Below, piece after piece: positions 20,885 through 30,837 of a stretch of DNA of 56,065 nt (its first letter is position 1; each line of letters opens with the position of its first letter). The notes under the pieces are model-generated. The model was not told the origin of the DNA. It searched no databases and saw only the letters and a list, made by a program, of their open reading frames with translations. A program made the translations under genes and the position numbers. The stretch spans positions 404,964 to 461,028 of the forward strand of contig BFEA01000418.1 of NCBI GenBank assembly GCA_003427395.1. Reading direction: 5' to 3'. Source of the stretch: Chara braunii (taxonomy: Eukaryota > Streptophyta > Charophyceae > Charales > Characeae).

Positions 20885-22000
20885 TTCGAGCAAGAAACTA
20901 CACCCCACCGCTCATTAGCAACAGTAATCACGCTTATACGAAGTACAACACAAGCACACATATACTACCGCTGCCACGTCTCCTCAATCCGTTAACCGCC
21001 GATACATCCGCCGTCAAGAAAGCAATCACCAAAACGGTCAGCAAGAGCAAACGCCAATCTTCTTGACCTAAAATGCATGACATCCCATAAAAGACAGCCC
21101 AATAACACGAAGAAGAACGATGCGGACCCCTAAACGGATGAACAAGGAGCTCTGCTGACGCATTAACCCATAACCTCGTCACTCACTTTTAACACCAATA
21201 ACCTCCACTCGCGTTAACACCAATGACCTCGTCACGCACGCACTCTAACACTGAAAAAATGCTGTAAAAAATACTGTAAAATAATAAAAATGGGATAAAA
21301 AAAGTGTAAAATAAAATAATATAAAATAGAATTAAATCATGTAAAATAATATAACATACGGTGAAAATACGTGCAGAGCGTAAAAAACAATTTCCGAGAG
21401 AGTACATACATCAAGTCACCGCTCCAAAATGTCGTTTACCGCTTAACGAGACATGGGTTTGCTTTATTAGGTGCACAAGAAAGATACCGTCTACAAAACT
21501 GAGTTCCAGCGCAGGGTGATGCAAAAGATGGCATCTACAAAACTGAGTCCCCGCGCTGGGTGATGAACACAAACGGAGAAGAGATTAGCAATTGACAAAA
21601 GGTGTGAATTCGACATTCTACCCACGATCAAAGTGAACCAAGATAGAAAGAAGGGACAAACGAGAGTGCAAATCGATCTGTCCGCCACATCACAAACAAA
21701 AATTCCCTACTTCCCCTTTCTATCGCTGTAATCGTTAAACTATAGCCTCCATCTCCTCAATAAACACGTGCATTAACATACTAATATACTTGCATCTGCA
21801 GATATGCCACTTAGCCGCTGAACGTTTTTCCCTAAACACGAAAGAATGGGATATCTCCCGCCCCCCGCAGACGGTTTCATGATGGATGTCAAAACTTTGC
21901 TACCGAAATACAGCCCAATGCGCCCAATGCACGTTCATATACATACACCTTTACAATATCGAGATATATATATAATCACAAAGATATCAGATATCCATAT
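20885..22000. other. Intron sequence with minor repeats only
   Basis: A short tandem around CCTCGTCAC lies at 21172-21240 and AT-rich TGTAAAATA repeats at 21260-21370. A pair of about 43 bp (TCTACAAAACTGAGT) lies at 21490 and 21533. No gene or RNA is recognised. Confidence 0.5.
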
Positions 22001-22004
22001 ATCG

Positions 22005-22130
22005 TCACAATCGGCTTAGAGAACTGCCCGGTGAATCGTAGGCGCAGAGGGAGAAGAGGACAGTAAACGAGGGGCAGTGACAGACTTTCGTCGAAGTTTG
22101 ACCGACTCATCAAAAGGCTGAGCCCCCCTG
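22005..22130 (-). repeat. Hammerhead-like repeat R5
   Basis: The minus strand reads TCAGCC, TTGATGA (22107-22113), GTCG, a short loop, CGAC, GAAA (22086-22089) and GTCTGTCAC. Stem II pairs perfectly (GTCG with CGAC), but the invariant first C of the CTGATGA box is T. The tail through ACCGGGCAGTTCT and ATATCGTC... is shared with R6 and R1. Confidence 0.65.
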
Positions 22131-22167
22131 ATGAATTGCTACATTACATTTCCAAAACGCGTATAAT

Positions 22168-22296
22168 TATATATCGTCAAACAGAACCGACCGGTAAACC
22201 GTCGACAGAAGGAGAAGAAGCCAACAAACGAGAGGGGCTGTGACAAACTGTTTCGTCGGAGATGCACCGACTGACTCTTCAGGAGGCTGAACCCTA
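22168..22296 (-). repeat. Hammerhead-like repeat R6
   Basis: The minus strand reads GGGTTCAGCC, CTGAAGA (22276-22282), GTCA, GTCGG (22267-22271), a 7-base loop, CCGAC (22255-22259), GAAA (22251-22254) and CAGTTTGTC. The 5-bp stem II is perfect and the box is a permitted CTGANGA form, though four extra bases precede the stem. This is the best-preserved copy. Confidence 0.65.
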
Positions 22297-22399
22297 TTGT
22301 ACATATGAATGTATATGACGATATATATTTATATATGATATACATGAATTACTCCAATAGGATTAGTACAAAAAAACACCCGCTCAGAGGTACGAGTCA

Positions 22400-23370
22400 C
22401 TACATTCTATTTGCAAAACGGTATACCGATCGACATGTCAGCCACGTGTAAAACGTTGTCTCCGTTTTTCCGCAAACGATACACAACCATACAATACTAA
22501 TATCCGCTCTAGAAAATTATTTTAAATGTTAATACCTACAGTAACAAAATAAAATAAACAATAAGTGAAATATATGCGAATCGACGGAACGAACGACAGA
22601 GAACATGATAAGCCAGCAGACACAAGAGGGAAGAGAATCACTGAGAAGAAAACGGAAGCAAGATAGAAAAACCTGCAAGGAGGGTCCGCATTGGAGAACC
22701 ATCGAAAGAGAGGGCAGGTGGTGTGGGAGCGGGTGGTAAACGCACGGATATTGACAGACAAACGTGCGCAGACTGTGTCACACCCCACACCCCTCCCTCT
22801 TATTCGCGGGGAAAAGAAACACCACTTCGGCCGACCTCATGTTGCATAAGACCCATGCCCCCTTCATTCCCGGCGTCCTAAGCGGGGAAAGACACTTGCC
22901 GAATTCAAACACGAGCTCAGAAACTGCCTGACCCTAATCCCAATTCAAGCACATCCACATCTCTCCCCATTCTCCATGCAATCTCCCAATTCCCACTCTC
23001 AGCCTTACGCGCACCGCAGCTCATTACGTGTACAAAAGCATATCCAGCTGGAAGAGAGAAGCAACAAGAGAGGGAGAGCGAGAGAGAGGGACGGTGTCAA
23101 CGTTGACCAGTCAACACTGGTGCAAACAAACGTGATCCATCCGATGAAGCACAAAAGACATTGTTCGACCGCAGAGGTGCGAACACGCCAACAAGCACGA
23201 TAGAGTAAAAAACGCAAACAAACACACAATGAGGCACGAGAGTGAGCGATACTGCTACAGTAATAGCAACGAAAGGAAAGAAGGCAGTAGGCGGGCGAAC
23301 GTCCATTGTGCACCCGAACCTTATTGCCTGAACTAAGGTGGCACGTCAAACAATAAATACATAAAGAAAA
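22400..23370. other. Intron sequence, no feature recognised
   Basis: No recognisable gene, RNA or inverted repeat in this part of the Rab11 intron. Confidence 0.5.
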
Positions 23371-23720
23371 GAGAGAGAGCGAAGAAGAAATACAAAAGGG
23401 GGAAAGAAGGAGAAGAGCGGGGAAGCGGGTGGGGCAAAGGCGCGAAGAGAAAGGGAGAGAGGGTCAATACAAACGGGGGGAAAAGGGAGAGAGAGGGGGG
23501 AAGCGGGTGGGGCAAAGGCGGAAAGAGAGAGACAGAGAGAGGGTCCGAAAGAGAGGTACACAAAGAGGCAAAGAAAGGAGAAGAATAAGAAAGAGAGAGA
23601 GAGAGGGCCGGAAAGACACAGAGAGAGAGAGAGGGACGCAAAGAGACAGAGAGAGAGAGAGAGAGAAAAAAAGACGGAGGAAAGGGAAGAGAGAAAGTGA
23701 GAGAGATTGAAAGGAGTGGA
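23371..23720. repeat. GA-rich purine tract just inside the intron
   Basis: The plus strand is nearly pure A/G with many GAGAGA blocks and a repeated GAAGCGGGTGGGGCAAAGG unit (about 23423 and 23499). In the Rab11 transcript this is a pyrimidine tract within about 25-375 bases of the 5' splice site. It explains the Ser/Leu-rich and Arg/Glu-rich frames here. Confidence 0.85.
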
Positions 23721-23735
23721 AGGAAGACGGAGCTA

Positions 23736-23978
<243 letters not shown>

Positions 23979-24010
23979 TCAAGCAAACGACGTTCTTCTG
24001 CTCCCCCGAT

Positions 24011-24025
24011 CACGTGCGACACGTG
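24011..24025. promoter_or_regulatory. Pair of CACGTG (G-box/E-box) palindromes
   Basis: CACGTG occurs at 24011-24016 and 24020-24025, nine bases apart and about 100 bp upstream of the Rab11 ATG. CACGTG is the core bound by plant bZIP and bHLH factors. The spacing near one helical turn suggests a deliberate pair, but the transcription start is unknown and the pair might lie in the 5' UTR. Confidence 0.4.
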
Positions 24026-24203
24026 CGACTGTTCATACGGCGGCAAAGACCGTAATCCAGAAAATGACGGCAGCGAAGAAGAGGGAAACAACACGGTAAA
24101 AATGCAAGAACACTCTCCGTAACACAGAACAGAACGATGAGCAAGGACTAAAGCAGGCGAACGAAGCAAGGAGAAAAGAGTCGAGAAAAGAACCGTCTTC
24201 CAC

Positions 24204-24207
<4 letters not shown>

Positions 24208-24236
<29 letters not shown>
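24208..24236. repeat. (GA)n microsatellite upstream of Rab11
   Basis: About fourteen AG repeats lie some 300 bp upstream of the ATG. On the Rab11 sense strand this is (CT)n, a common feature of plant promoters and leaders. Confidence 0.8.
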
Positions 24237-24239
<3 letters not shown>

Positions 24240-24240
<1 letters not shown>

Positions 24241-25200
24241 TGTGTAGGGTACCCGCGCTTCTGCCGCCCCCCTCCTGCTTTTTGCTTAGCCCGCCTTACC
24301 AAATCGTCCTGCGCGTCGGCCTGTCGCCTCGCACGTACACCCCCGCACAGTTTTGCCCTACCCGCATTGCGCACCGCTGCCCTGTTCTTCCCCTGGCGTA
24401 CGTTGGTAGACTGCCGGCTTCGCAAGAGGGCGACCAGAGAGGAAGACGGCAGAGGGAGATGGAGCTCCTACGCAGAGGGAGAGCAACCGTGACTACGAGA
24501 CGATGAGGACGACGACGTCAAGGGCACAACAGTGCGGGAGAGACAGGTAGAGATATGGCGGAAAGGGAATGAAACCCGGCACCGAACTGCCCTCCTCCGG
24601 CCGCTTGAACGGGAGGGGGAGAGGGGGGGGGGAAGAGGGGGGAGGGGGTGGCAAAAGGGGTTGGCCAAAGAGGGGGTACAAGGGGGTGGAAACCGGGGGT
24701 ATTGCTGTGTTTCGTCTTTCAAGAGGGCGACGAGATCAACCACTGCCGTTTCGTCATGCGGTGCCCCTGCTTTTGGTCCGTCTCGGGAAGAGGAGGGAAG
24801 GGGAGGCAAGTACGGAGGATGCAAACCAGGTGGAACCAGAGGGAGGTTCCCAACACCACACCCACCTCTGCCTCAGGACCTCATCCCCGTGAATCGACGC
24901 GTACCGCTAGGTTCCGCGTGTCCGCACCGATCATGGGAAGGCCACATGGACAACAGGGATGGTGCAGAAACAGAAATAGAAAATTGGCAGGTCAACGCGG
25001 GTGCCCGCGCAGATGTGCCCCCATGGAAGGTGACCTGTATCTGTCCCCACGCAGGCACCATTCGATTGGCAATGACCTATTGGCCCCTCACACAGTCTAA
25101 ACACGCTCCGAGAGCTTGGGCTTTTGGCAGCTGAACTCCGCACCTCCACCACGCCCAACAGAAAGGATATCAAAATGTCAGAATTAGCGCCACCAGAGAA
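24240..25200. other. Intergenic, GC-richer than the surroundings, no gene assigned
   Basis: Long overlapping frames exist on both strands, caused by G-rich runs at 24600-24700. None contains a motif I recognise. It could include the distal promoter or a leader exon of Rab11; transcript data would decide. Confidence 0.4.
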
Positions 25201-25269
25201 TTGATTGCCGAGGGCACCAGGCCGCAGGCAGAAAAGGCCAGCTATGGCCTGGCCTGGTTCATCGGAACA

Positions 25270-25345
25270 AGGACAGCAAACCAGAAGTATATGTTCTGCA
25301 ACAGAGGTGGAGATCGCAGGTTCGACTCCCGCGGGATGCAGCCCC
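25270..25345 (+). mobile_element. tRNA-derived SINE-like or tRNA-relic sequence
   Basis: An exact Pol III B-box core, GGTTCGACTCC, lies at 25319-25329 with a near-complete T-arm (GCAGG/CCCGC). A weak A-box-like AGCAAACCAG lies at about 25275, the right distance for a tRNA. No acceptable anticodon stem or acceptor pairing is seen, so a functional tRNA is unlikely. Confidence 0.4.
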
Positions 25346-25399
25346 TGCGCACGCTCGGTAGGTGTTGCTTGCCCCTTGTACCAAACTTGAAGAGGTTTT

Positions 25400-27210
25400 G
25401 GGGATGGGATCATAGAGGAGACACTTGGTTCCATCTTAGGGCATACACCGCCACCCCAAATATGCGGATTTGGGAAGGGCCGATTTGTGGTTTTGGGCAT
25501 GGTTCACGTCACACTGCTGTACCTTTTCAGATGGGACAAGGTCGCGGGCTGTCTAGAGAAATGGGGATTTGGTACTTGGCTGGTCACACGGCGTCATCCA
25601 CAAATTGTGCAAGAACTTTTGTGAACGAGTTTTTGCCAATTTTTGAAGAAAATGCGAAGAAAATAAAAATGGCATTTGCGGTCACCTCCAAAGGTGAGGT
25701 GACTGCAAAATCCCTTGCCCCGCGGCTTCCCATGCTGCTGACAAATGGGCACAGGAATAGTACATTTGCGAATTTGGTAGATCCGTGTGACCGGCCTTTC
25801 CCCTTTTTTTTTTGGATTTAGGGAATATAGGTCCCCGTGTCGATATGCCCTTAGGGAGGCAGGAGCAGATAAGGGGTTGGGAGGGAACGCCTCCAAGAAA
25901 GCAGGAGTAGATTGGGTAGGGTTGTCCTAATATGGGTGAGCGAGGTAGTGTTTAAGGGGGAAGTTATGAGGGGACCACTCCCTTGGGAGTGTAGGGTCAA
26001 CGGGGGAGTTGTGTGGGGATCGTTTGGGAGCACTGGTCTACAGTGCATCATCATGGAAGAAGGTGAATATTTTGGGGGAGCAGCAACAGACAAGGGTTAT
26101 CTCTTTAGTCATAAGTGGCGAGGTATAAGGCGAGGGGTTATAGACAGTTTGCTCTAATATAGACGAACGTCACTTTGTGAAGGCATAATGAAGGACGGAC
26201 ACAAAGATCAATGAGCGTCTTTATAGGGAACGAGAGTGTTACACCCTATACTGGTTGTCGGGTCAGGGTAGCATCATTGGATTCAAATGCAGTCCATCTC
26301 ATCGACAACTGGGGAAGATGGTTGACAAAAGGTGACGAGTTAGAAGAAACTACAAAGACACAACAATAATTAAACCGTTAAGGAGGATGAGAATAATTAA
26401 CCAAAAAAAACGGAAATATTCAACTGTTGGTTTACCTGACGCAGAATACTGTTTTTTTTGTCGGTTTCGGCAAGAGCGTTTTAATTTGGGCCTAAGACAA
26501 TAATGAAAGCAACAGGCCACTTTGAAAAGGCACAGTTACAGGCTAATGAGCCTTGGAAGATAGCTTTGTGAACTTAGGTTCACGTTAACTTGTGATTTAA
26601 ATAAAAGATAATAATTTTCATACACAAAGTGTTAAAACCAGTGAGAATAAAGCAAGAACCACTACCACTGAACAAACAACAAAAGATAAGGGTCAAAATT
26701 TCAATATGATTGACGCAAACTGATTTAAGTGTCCTTTGAACGGTGTAAAATAGTTAACAATCAAATCAACCAAACAATTGCACTGAAGGGGTGTACCAAA
26801 ATCATTTTGGGTGTATGAGGGTATTTTTTGGTCGGTTATAAGTTACATTTTAATATAGATCAGTAAATATCACCCAAAGTAGGTAAGGGATAACACTGAA
26901 ATATATAGGAAACAAAGTACAAAATTTGAAGGCACCTATAAGGTGTATTTATAGGGTATGTAGAGAAAAGGTCCACACATAGTGCTTAAAGCACCTATAC
27001 GTCAAGACTTATTTGGCTTTATCATCCACTTCAACAGGGTTTCACGTGTGGAGAGCATGCATATGATAAATGTCTTCACAAAATCGTATGAATGAGAGTA
27101 CCATGAAGAAAATGAGGGTCACCATGGTCGTGCAAGTATGATGTAAGGTTATTGATTCACATAAGCATAACTCATTAATCAAAGATTTTTCGATACACGT
27201 GAATTAAGTC
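25400..27210. other. No gene seen; base composition shifts here
   Basis: Up to about 26.1 kb the sequence is of mixed composition with short random frames. From about 26.16 kb onward it becomes AT-rich and open frames nearly vanish. No ends of an LTR or other element could be set. Confidence 0.5.
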
Positions 27211-27213
27211 CAT

Positions 27214-27369
27214 GACTATGGTCTTCCCCCATAAACGAATATAACACACTCGGATACAATACATATGCGTTTTATTCAATCAACATATATGTATTTTATT
27301 ATTCTATTTAAAATTTTAAAAAATTTTAAAAAAATGCATATGCATTACGTTTATGGGAAGATAACAGTA
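27214..27369. mobile_element. MITE with CTTCCC-ATAAACG inverted ends
   Basis: GGTCTTCCCCCATAAACG at the left is mirrored by CGTTTATGGGAAGATAAC at the right. An inner pair ACATATGCG/TGCATATGCA follows. The GTCTTCCCCC end resembles the TACTACC-family MITEs at 17.5-17.8 kb. Confidence 0.7.
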
Positions 27370-28132
27370 AAATAAAATGAGGTGCAAATAATACTTATGT
27401 AACAGTAACGGATCAGTTACGGTGCTCAACGGGCACAAATTGCGTTTCTTATTAAAATATAATCCACAAAAGGGTTATCTTACCAAGGTTGGTAAGCACT
27501 CACGATTAAAGTGTTTATACCAAGTTAATCTGTGTAAGATGCTTGAAAAGTGGAACATATGTACTGAGTGAATAATTAAGTAGTTTAACATATGTGATAT
27601 AGAATACCTAATAATATTTAGGTCTCAAACGAGTGAAACGTCGGACGTAAAAAATATGATAATGGACGAAAAAATAAAGGATAGAAGATAAAAGTTTTGT
27701 GTGCAAAACAGATGAGGGATATCCGACCTAGTGGACTTAAGCACAACGAGACTTGTGAAAATGGTTGGTAAAGTGAAGCAATTTTTAAATATTATTTATA
27801 TTTATTTATGAGTTATATCAATATGAAAATTATCAGGATTCAATGTTCAATAAGTATTATGCAATATGCGACTAAGAAGAAGGAGGTAGACTCAATTGTT
27901 GATCAACCTTGTTCGTAATGTTCAAGATACTGATATGTATTATTATAATGAATTTTTGGTACGATTATTGTACTTACAAAGAGAAACAAGATAATCATTT
28001 TTCTGCTAACTGCCTTCGAGTTTTAAGTTCAAAGAAGACGACCCTTTCATTACTATGTAGACAAATTATATGGTACAAATAATATTATATTTCTTACATA
28101 TGTTAATCATTAAATAACTCAGAGATATTGAA
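27370..28132. other. AT-rich, no feature recognised
   Basis: Nothing supported was found: no long frames, no RNA gene and no clear inverted repeat. Confidence 0.5.
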
Positions 28133-28686
28133 TAATGAATATATATTGATTTACGAACTGTCACCCAAACTTCAATAAATAAGACCTTAAAACTTTGTTG
28201 GGAGTATATCTAGGCTACCAGTCGGGGGCGCCGACGTACAAGGATCGGGGAAGGTCTCGGCCCCCCCGCCCCTAAAAAAATTAAAAATTGAAAAAAAAAA
28301 TAAAAAACTATGTTATGTAAAAAAATAAACTGAACAACTTGTACCTCAAGGTTGCATCAAAAATATTTATTAATTTTTAAATAATAATTTAAATTAAAAT
28401 ATAACTAGGCTACCAGAATGGTCCGGGGTTACTTTCCTGGTCGGGCCGAAAATATTAAAAAAAAAGATAAAAATCAATATTTTTAATTTTAAATTTAATT
28501 TTAAATTTGATGAAGAATTTTGTGACCCTAAGGCTAAAGTTGTTCATTTTTTTTTTTTTTACATAATATAGTTTTTTAAAGATTTTTTAGATTTTATTTT
28601 TATTTTTATTTTTTTGGCGGACCTTCCCTGGTCCTTGCACGGGCTGACCACCCGGGATCCGGGTGACCCGTCTAGTGGTCTATAAA

Positions 28687-28759
<73 letters not shown>

Positions 28760-28875
28760 TTTAGGCATGGTCAGACAAGTGAACCCTGACCACTCTGATA
28801 GCCTATGAGTATATTGATTTACTAACTGTCACCCAAACTTCAACAAATATGACCTTAAAACTTTGTTGAGAGATA
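28133..28875. mobile_element. Nested TIR elements between long direct repeats
   Basis: A segment of about 68 bp containing TGTCACCCAAACTTCAA occurs at 28133-28205 and again at 28803-28875, flanking the insert. The insert begins TAGGCTACCAG at about 28211. An inner element at about 28405-28802 starts TAGGCTACCAGAATGGTC and ends with the inverted GACCACTCTGATAGCCTA; ends match over about 45 bp. A second GC-rich inverted pair (AAGGATCGGGGAAGGTC against GACCTTCCCTGGTCCTT) lies inside, suggesting one element inserted in another. A (TTA)n run of about 26 units is at 28681-28758. Confidence 0.7.
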
Positions 28876-29044
28876 ATCATATTATACATCGAAATGATGT
28901 TACAAAAGTTATCGAATATTTAAAACACCGTTATCGAGCTTAACAACTTCTTCCGTTAAAAACAAACGACCAAAACTTATTGATTTTCGCCAAAGAGTTA
29001 AAACACTTAACTTATAACACATTAAAAAATATACAGAGAGATAC
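28876..29044. other. AT-rich spacer
   Basis: No feature recognised apart from GAGAGATA just left of T1, which may be part of a target-site duplication. Confidence 0.4.
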
Positions 29045-29878
29045 AAGGTTACCAGCCCGTACGTACGGAGACCCTTGGGCGAACCTCCGTATATTTGGGC
29101 GTTCGAGGTCCCGTTCTAGGTCCGAACCTATGGGTTTCAGCCCCCGCCAAAAAATAATTTAACACCTAAATTTTATTTTATTTTTTTGAATTTTTTTTTG
29201 TACGTTCTCTATGATGTGAGGTACATGCCTATAAATTTAGAGGTCATTTTGCTTACCCCCCAAAAAAACAAAATCCAAAGATGGAGGTGTCAAGATATGC
29301 TCGCGCATTCACTTTTTTTTTCCCTATTTTTACGTTTTATCTTCAGTTTATTCCGGGCCCTAAACAATTTTATTATTTTTGATTTTTTTTCATGAGTTTT
29401 TTATTATCATGAGTCATGCTAAATCCTGTGTGAATCTTGTGTCTCTTATATGTTTTTTATTATCATGAGTTATAAGTCTCTTATATTATCCAGTTATATG
29501 TCATGGTAAATCCTGTGTCACTCATGTGTTTTTTATTATCATGAGTCATGAAAACTCATATAAAAATGGCCGTGTCGAAAACGAACTTGCGCACTAACTA
29601 ATTTTAATTATTTAATTTCTCTTTTATTTTTTTTTATTTTTTTTTTCGGATATTATTTTCATTCCAAATTTGATAAGGAATTTCGATATAGTGCTCAGAC
29701 AAATGTTATTTATTTTATCTTTCTACATAATATATGTTTTTTTCAGAATATTCTGAGTTAGTTTGTTTGTTTGTTTTATCCGCGTTCGGCCCAAACGACC
29801 GAACACATCCCCAAAGGGACCCGTACGTTCGGGCATTTGGGTTCGGGCGTTCGGCCTGTCCAGAACGTCGACAACCGT
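29045..29878 (+). mobile_element. TIR element T1 (GC-rich ends, AT-rich core)
   Basis: The left end is GGTTACCAGCCCGTACGTACGG; its first 12 bases loosely match the inverted right end (ACGGTTGTCGACG). Both subterminal zones, about 110 bp each, are rich in CGTTCGGGCGTTCGG motifs, while the core is AT-rich. The core holds AAAGATGGAGGTGTC at 29276 and AAATGGCCGTGTCGAAA near 29565, plus a duplicated TTTTTTATTATCATGAGT block. GAGAGATA lies on both sides, a possible 8-9 bp target duplication as in Mutator-like transposons. T2 and T3 are relatives. No transposase frame. Confidence 0.75.
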
Positions 29879-29944
29879 AGAGAGAGATATATTTTATTAA
29901 CGAGTGATTTATAACAAAAACATTCCCACAAGAAATGGAAGTTG

Positions 29945-30375
29945 AAAAAACATTCCGTCAAAAAAAAAACCTTTATATTTATAAATTCTTATTCCAATGT
30001 TCGTCCAATTCTAAAATTTATAGTTTTATTTGATAAGTTCCCGTCTAAATATGAGTTTCCCCTTCTAACTACATTTATTTGTTCAAGAAATAATGAAAGT
30101 CTGAACGAGTTTATGAAATGTTTTAATTAAACTTTGAATTTACTACAACAAATATCTTATAATTTAGATTAGATTAACTTATCTATGATTAAAAATCCTT
30201 ACTTAGAATGTCAATCCAATTAAAATATTTCATGAACTCATCCAGAATTTCATTCCATCTCTTAAATGCAGTTCAAATAAAAAGGGATACCCGATTATTG
30301 AAAGAAAAGTTTTCGAGTACGGCGAGAAAGTTTTAAATTGAAATGACATTTTTAAAGATGGAATGAAAATATAAA
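29945..30375. mobile_element. Large, diverged foldback
   Basis: The inner arms pair clearly: AATGAAAGTCTGAACGAG and ATGAAATGTTTTAATT at 30091-30129 against AATTAAAATATTTCATGAAC and CAGAATTTCATT at 30217-30254. Outward from there the match is weak but continues to CATTCCGTC/GATGGAATG at the edges. Confidence 0.55.
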
Positions 30376-30494
30376 TCTAGAATATAATTTCACTATAAAA
30401 TTAATTATTTAATTCTGATAAAATTTTATGCTGTATTGTTATTCTTATAGGCATATTTTTAGCGAATAACAAAGATATATGTAAAAACTCAAGC

Positions 30495-30837
30495 AAACTA
30501 TCGAGCGCATCGGTCCCACATCGGGACCCTCCCATCCATGTCACACAGGATTCAGCATGACTTATAACTGAACGGCGCCGCTCCGGCCGAGTGCGTCAAC
30601 CATGTTTCTTGTGAGCCCCGACGACAGATAGGGTCAGGCGAGGTACATCTTATCTCGACCTGTGAGAGTTTTCACCATCCTGTCGATGGGTGTATCCTTG
30701 TTGAGGTAATAAACACAATATGAAAGCTTCTCGAGTGCAATCGCACTATAGATAGCCTAGTCGAGGGCGTTTCTCGTTCGCTGTAGCATTGGCGATACAC
30801 GCGACTATCGTAATCGAACTCGTGTGTGAATCAACCC
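30495..30837 (+). repeat. Element E1, left module
   Basis: It begins near TCGAGCGCATCGGTCCC and is collinear with 51307-51644 (TCGAGCGCATCGATTCC). Shared points include GGGACCCT, CACACA(G)GATT, GATAGGGTCA, TGAGAGTT and TTTCTCGTTC. It is GC-richer than the surroundings. No coding capacity was recognised. Confidence 0.75.

Noticed and set aside
24468-24824. 118-codon minus frame upstream of Rab11 with a Pro-rich segment
   Set aside because: Composition is set by the G-rich runs at 24600-24700; no motif recognised, and frames overlap on both strands.
25319-25329. Functional tRNA gene at the exact B box
   Set aside because: There is no acceptable anticodon arm or acceptor stem, and the A box is weak.
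28559-28768. Poly-Asn frame
   Set aside because: It is the translation of the (TTA)n run inside a transposon-like insert.
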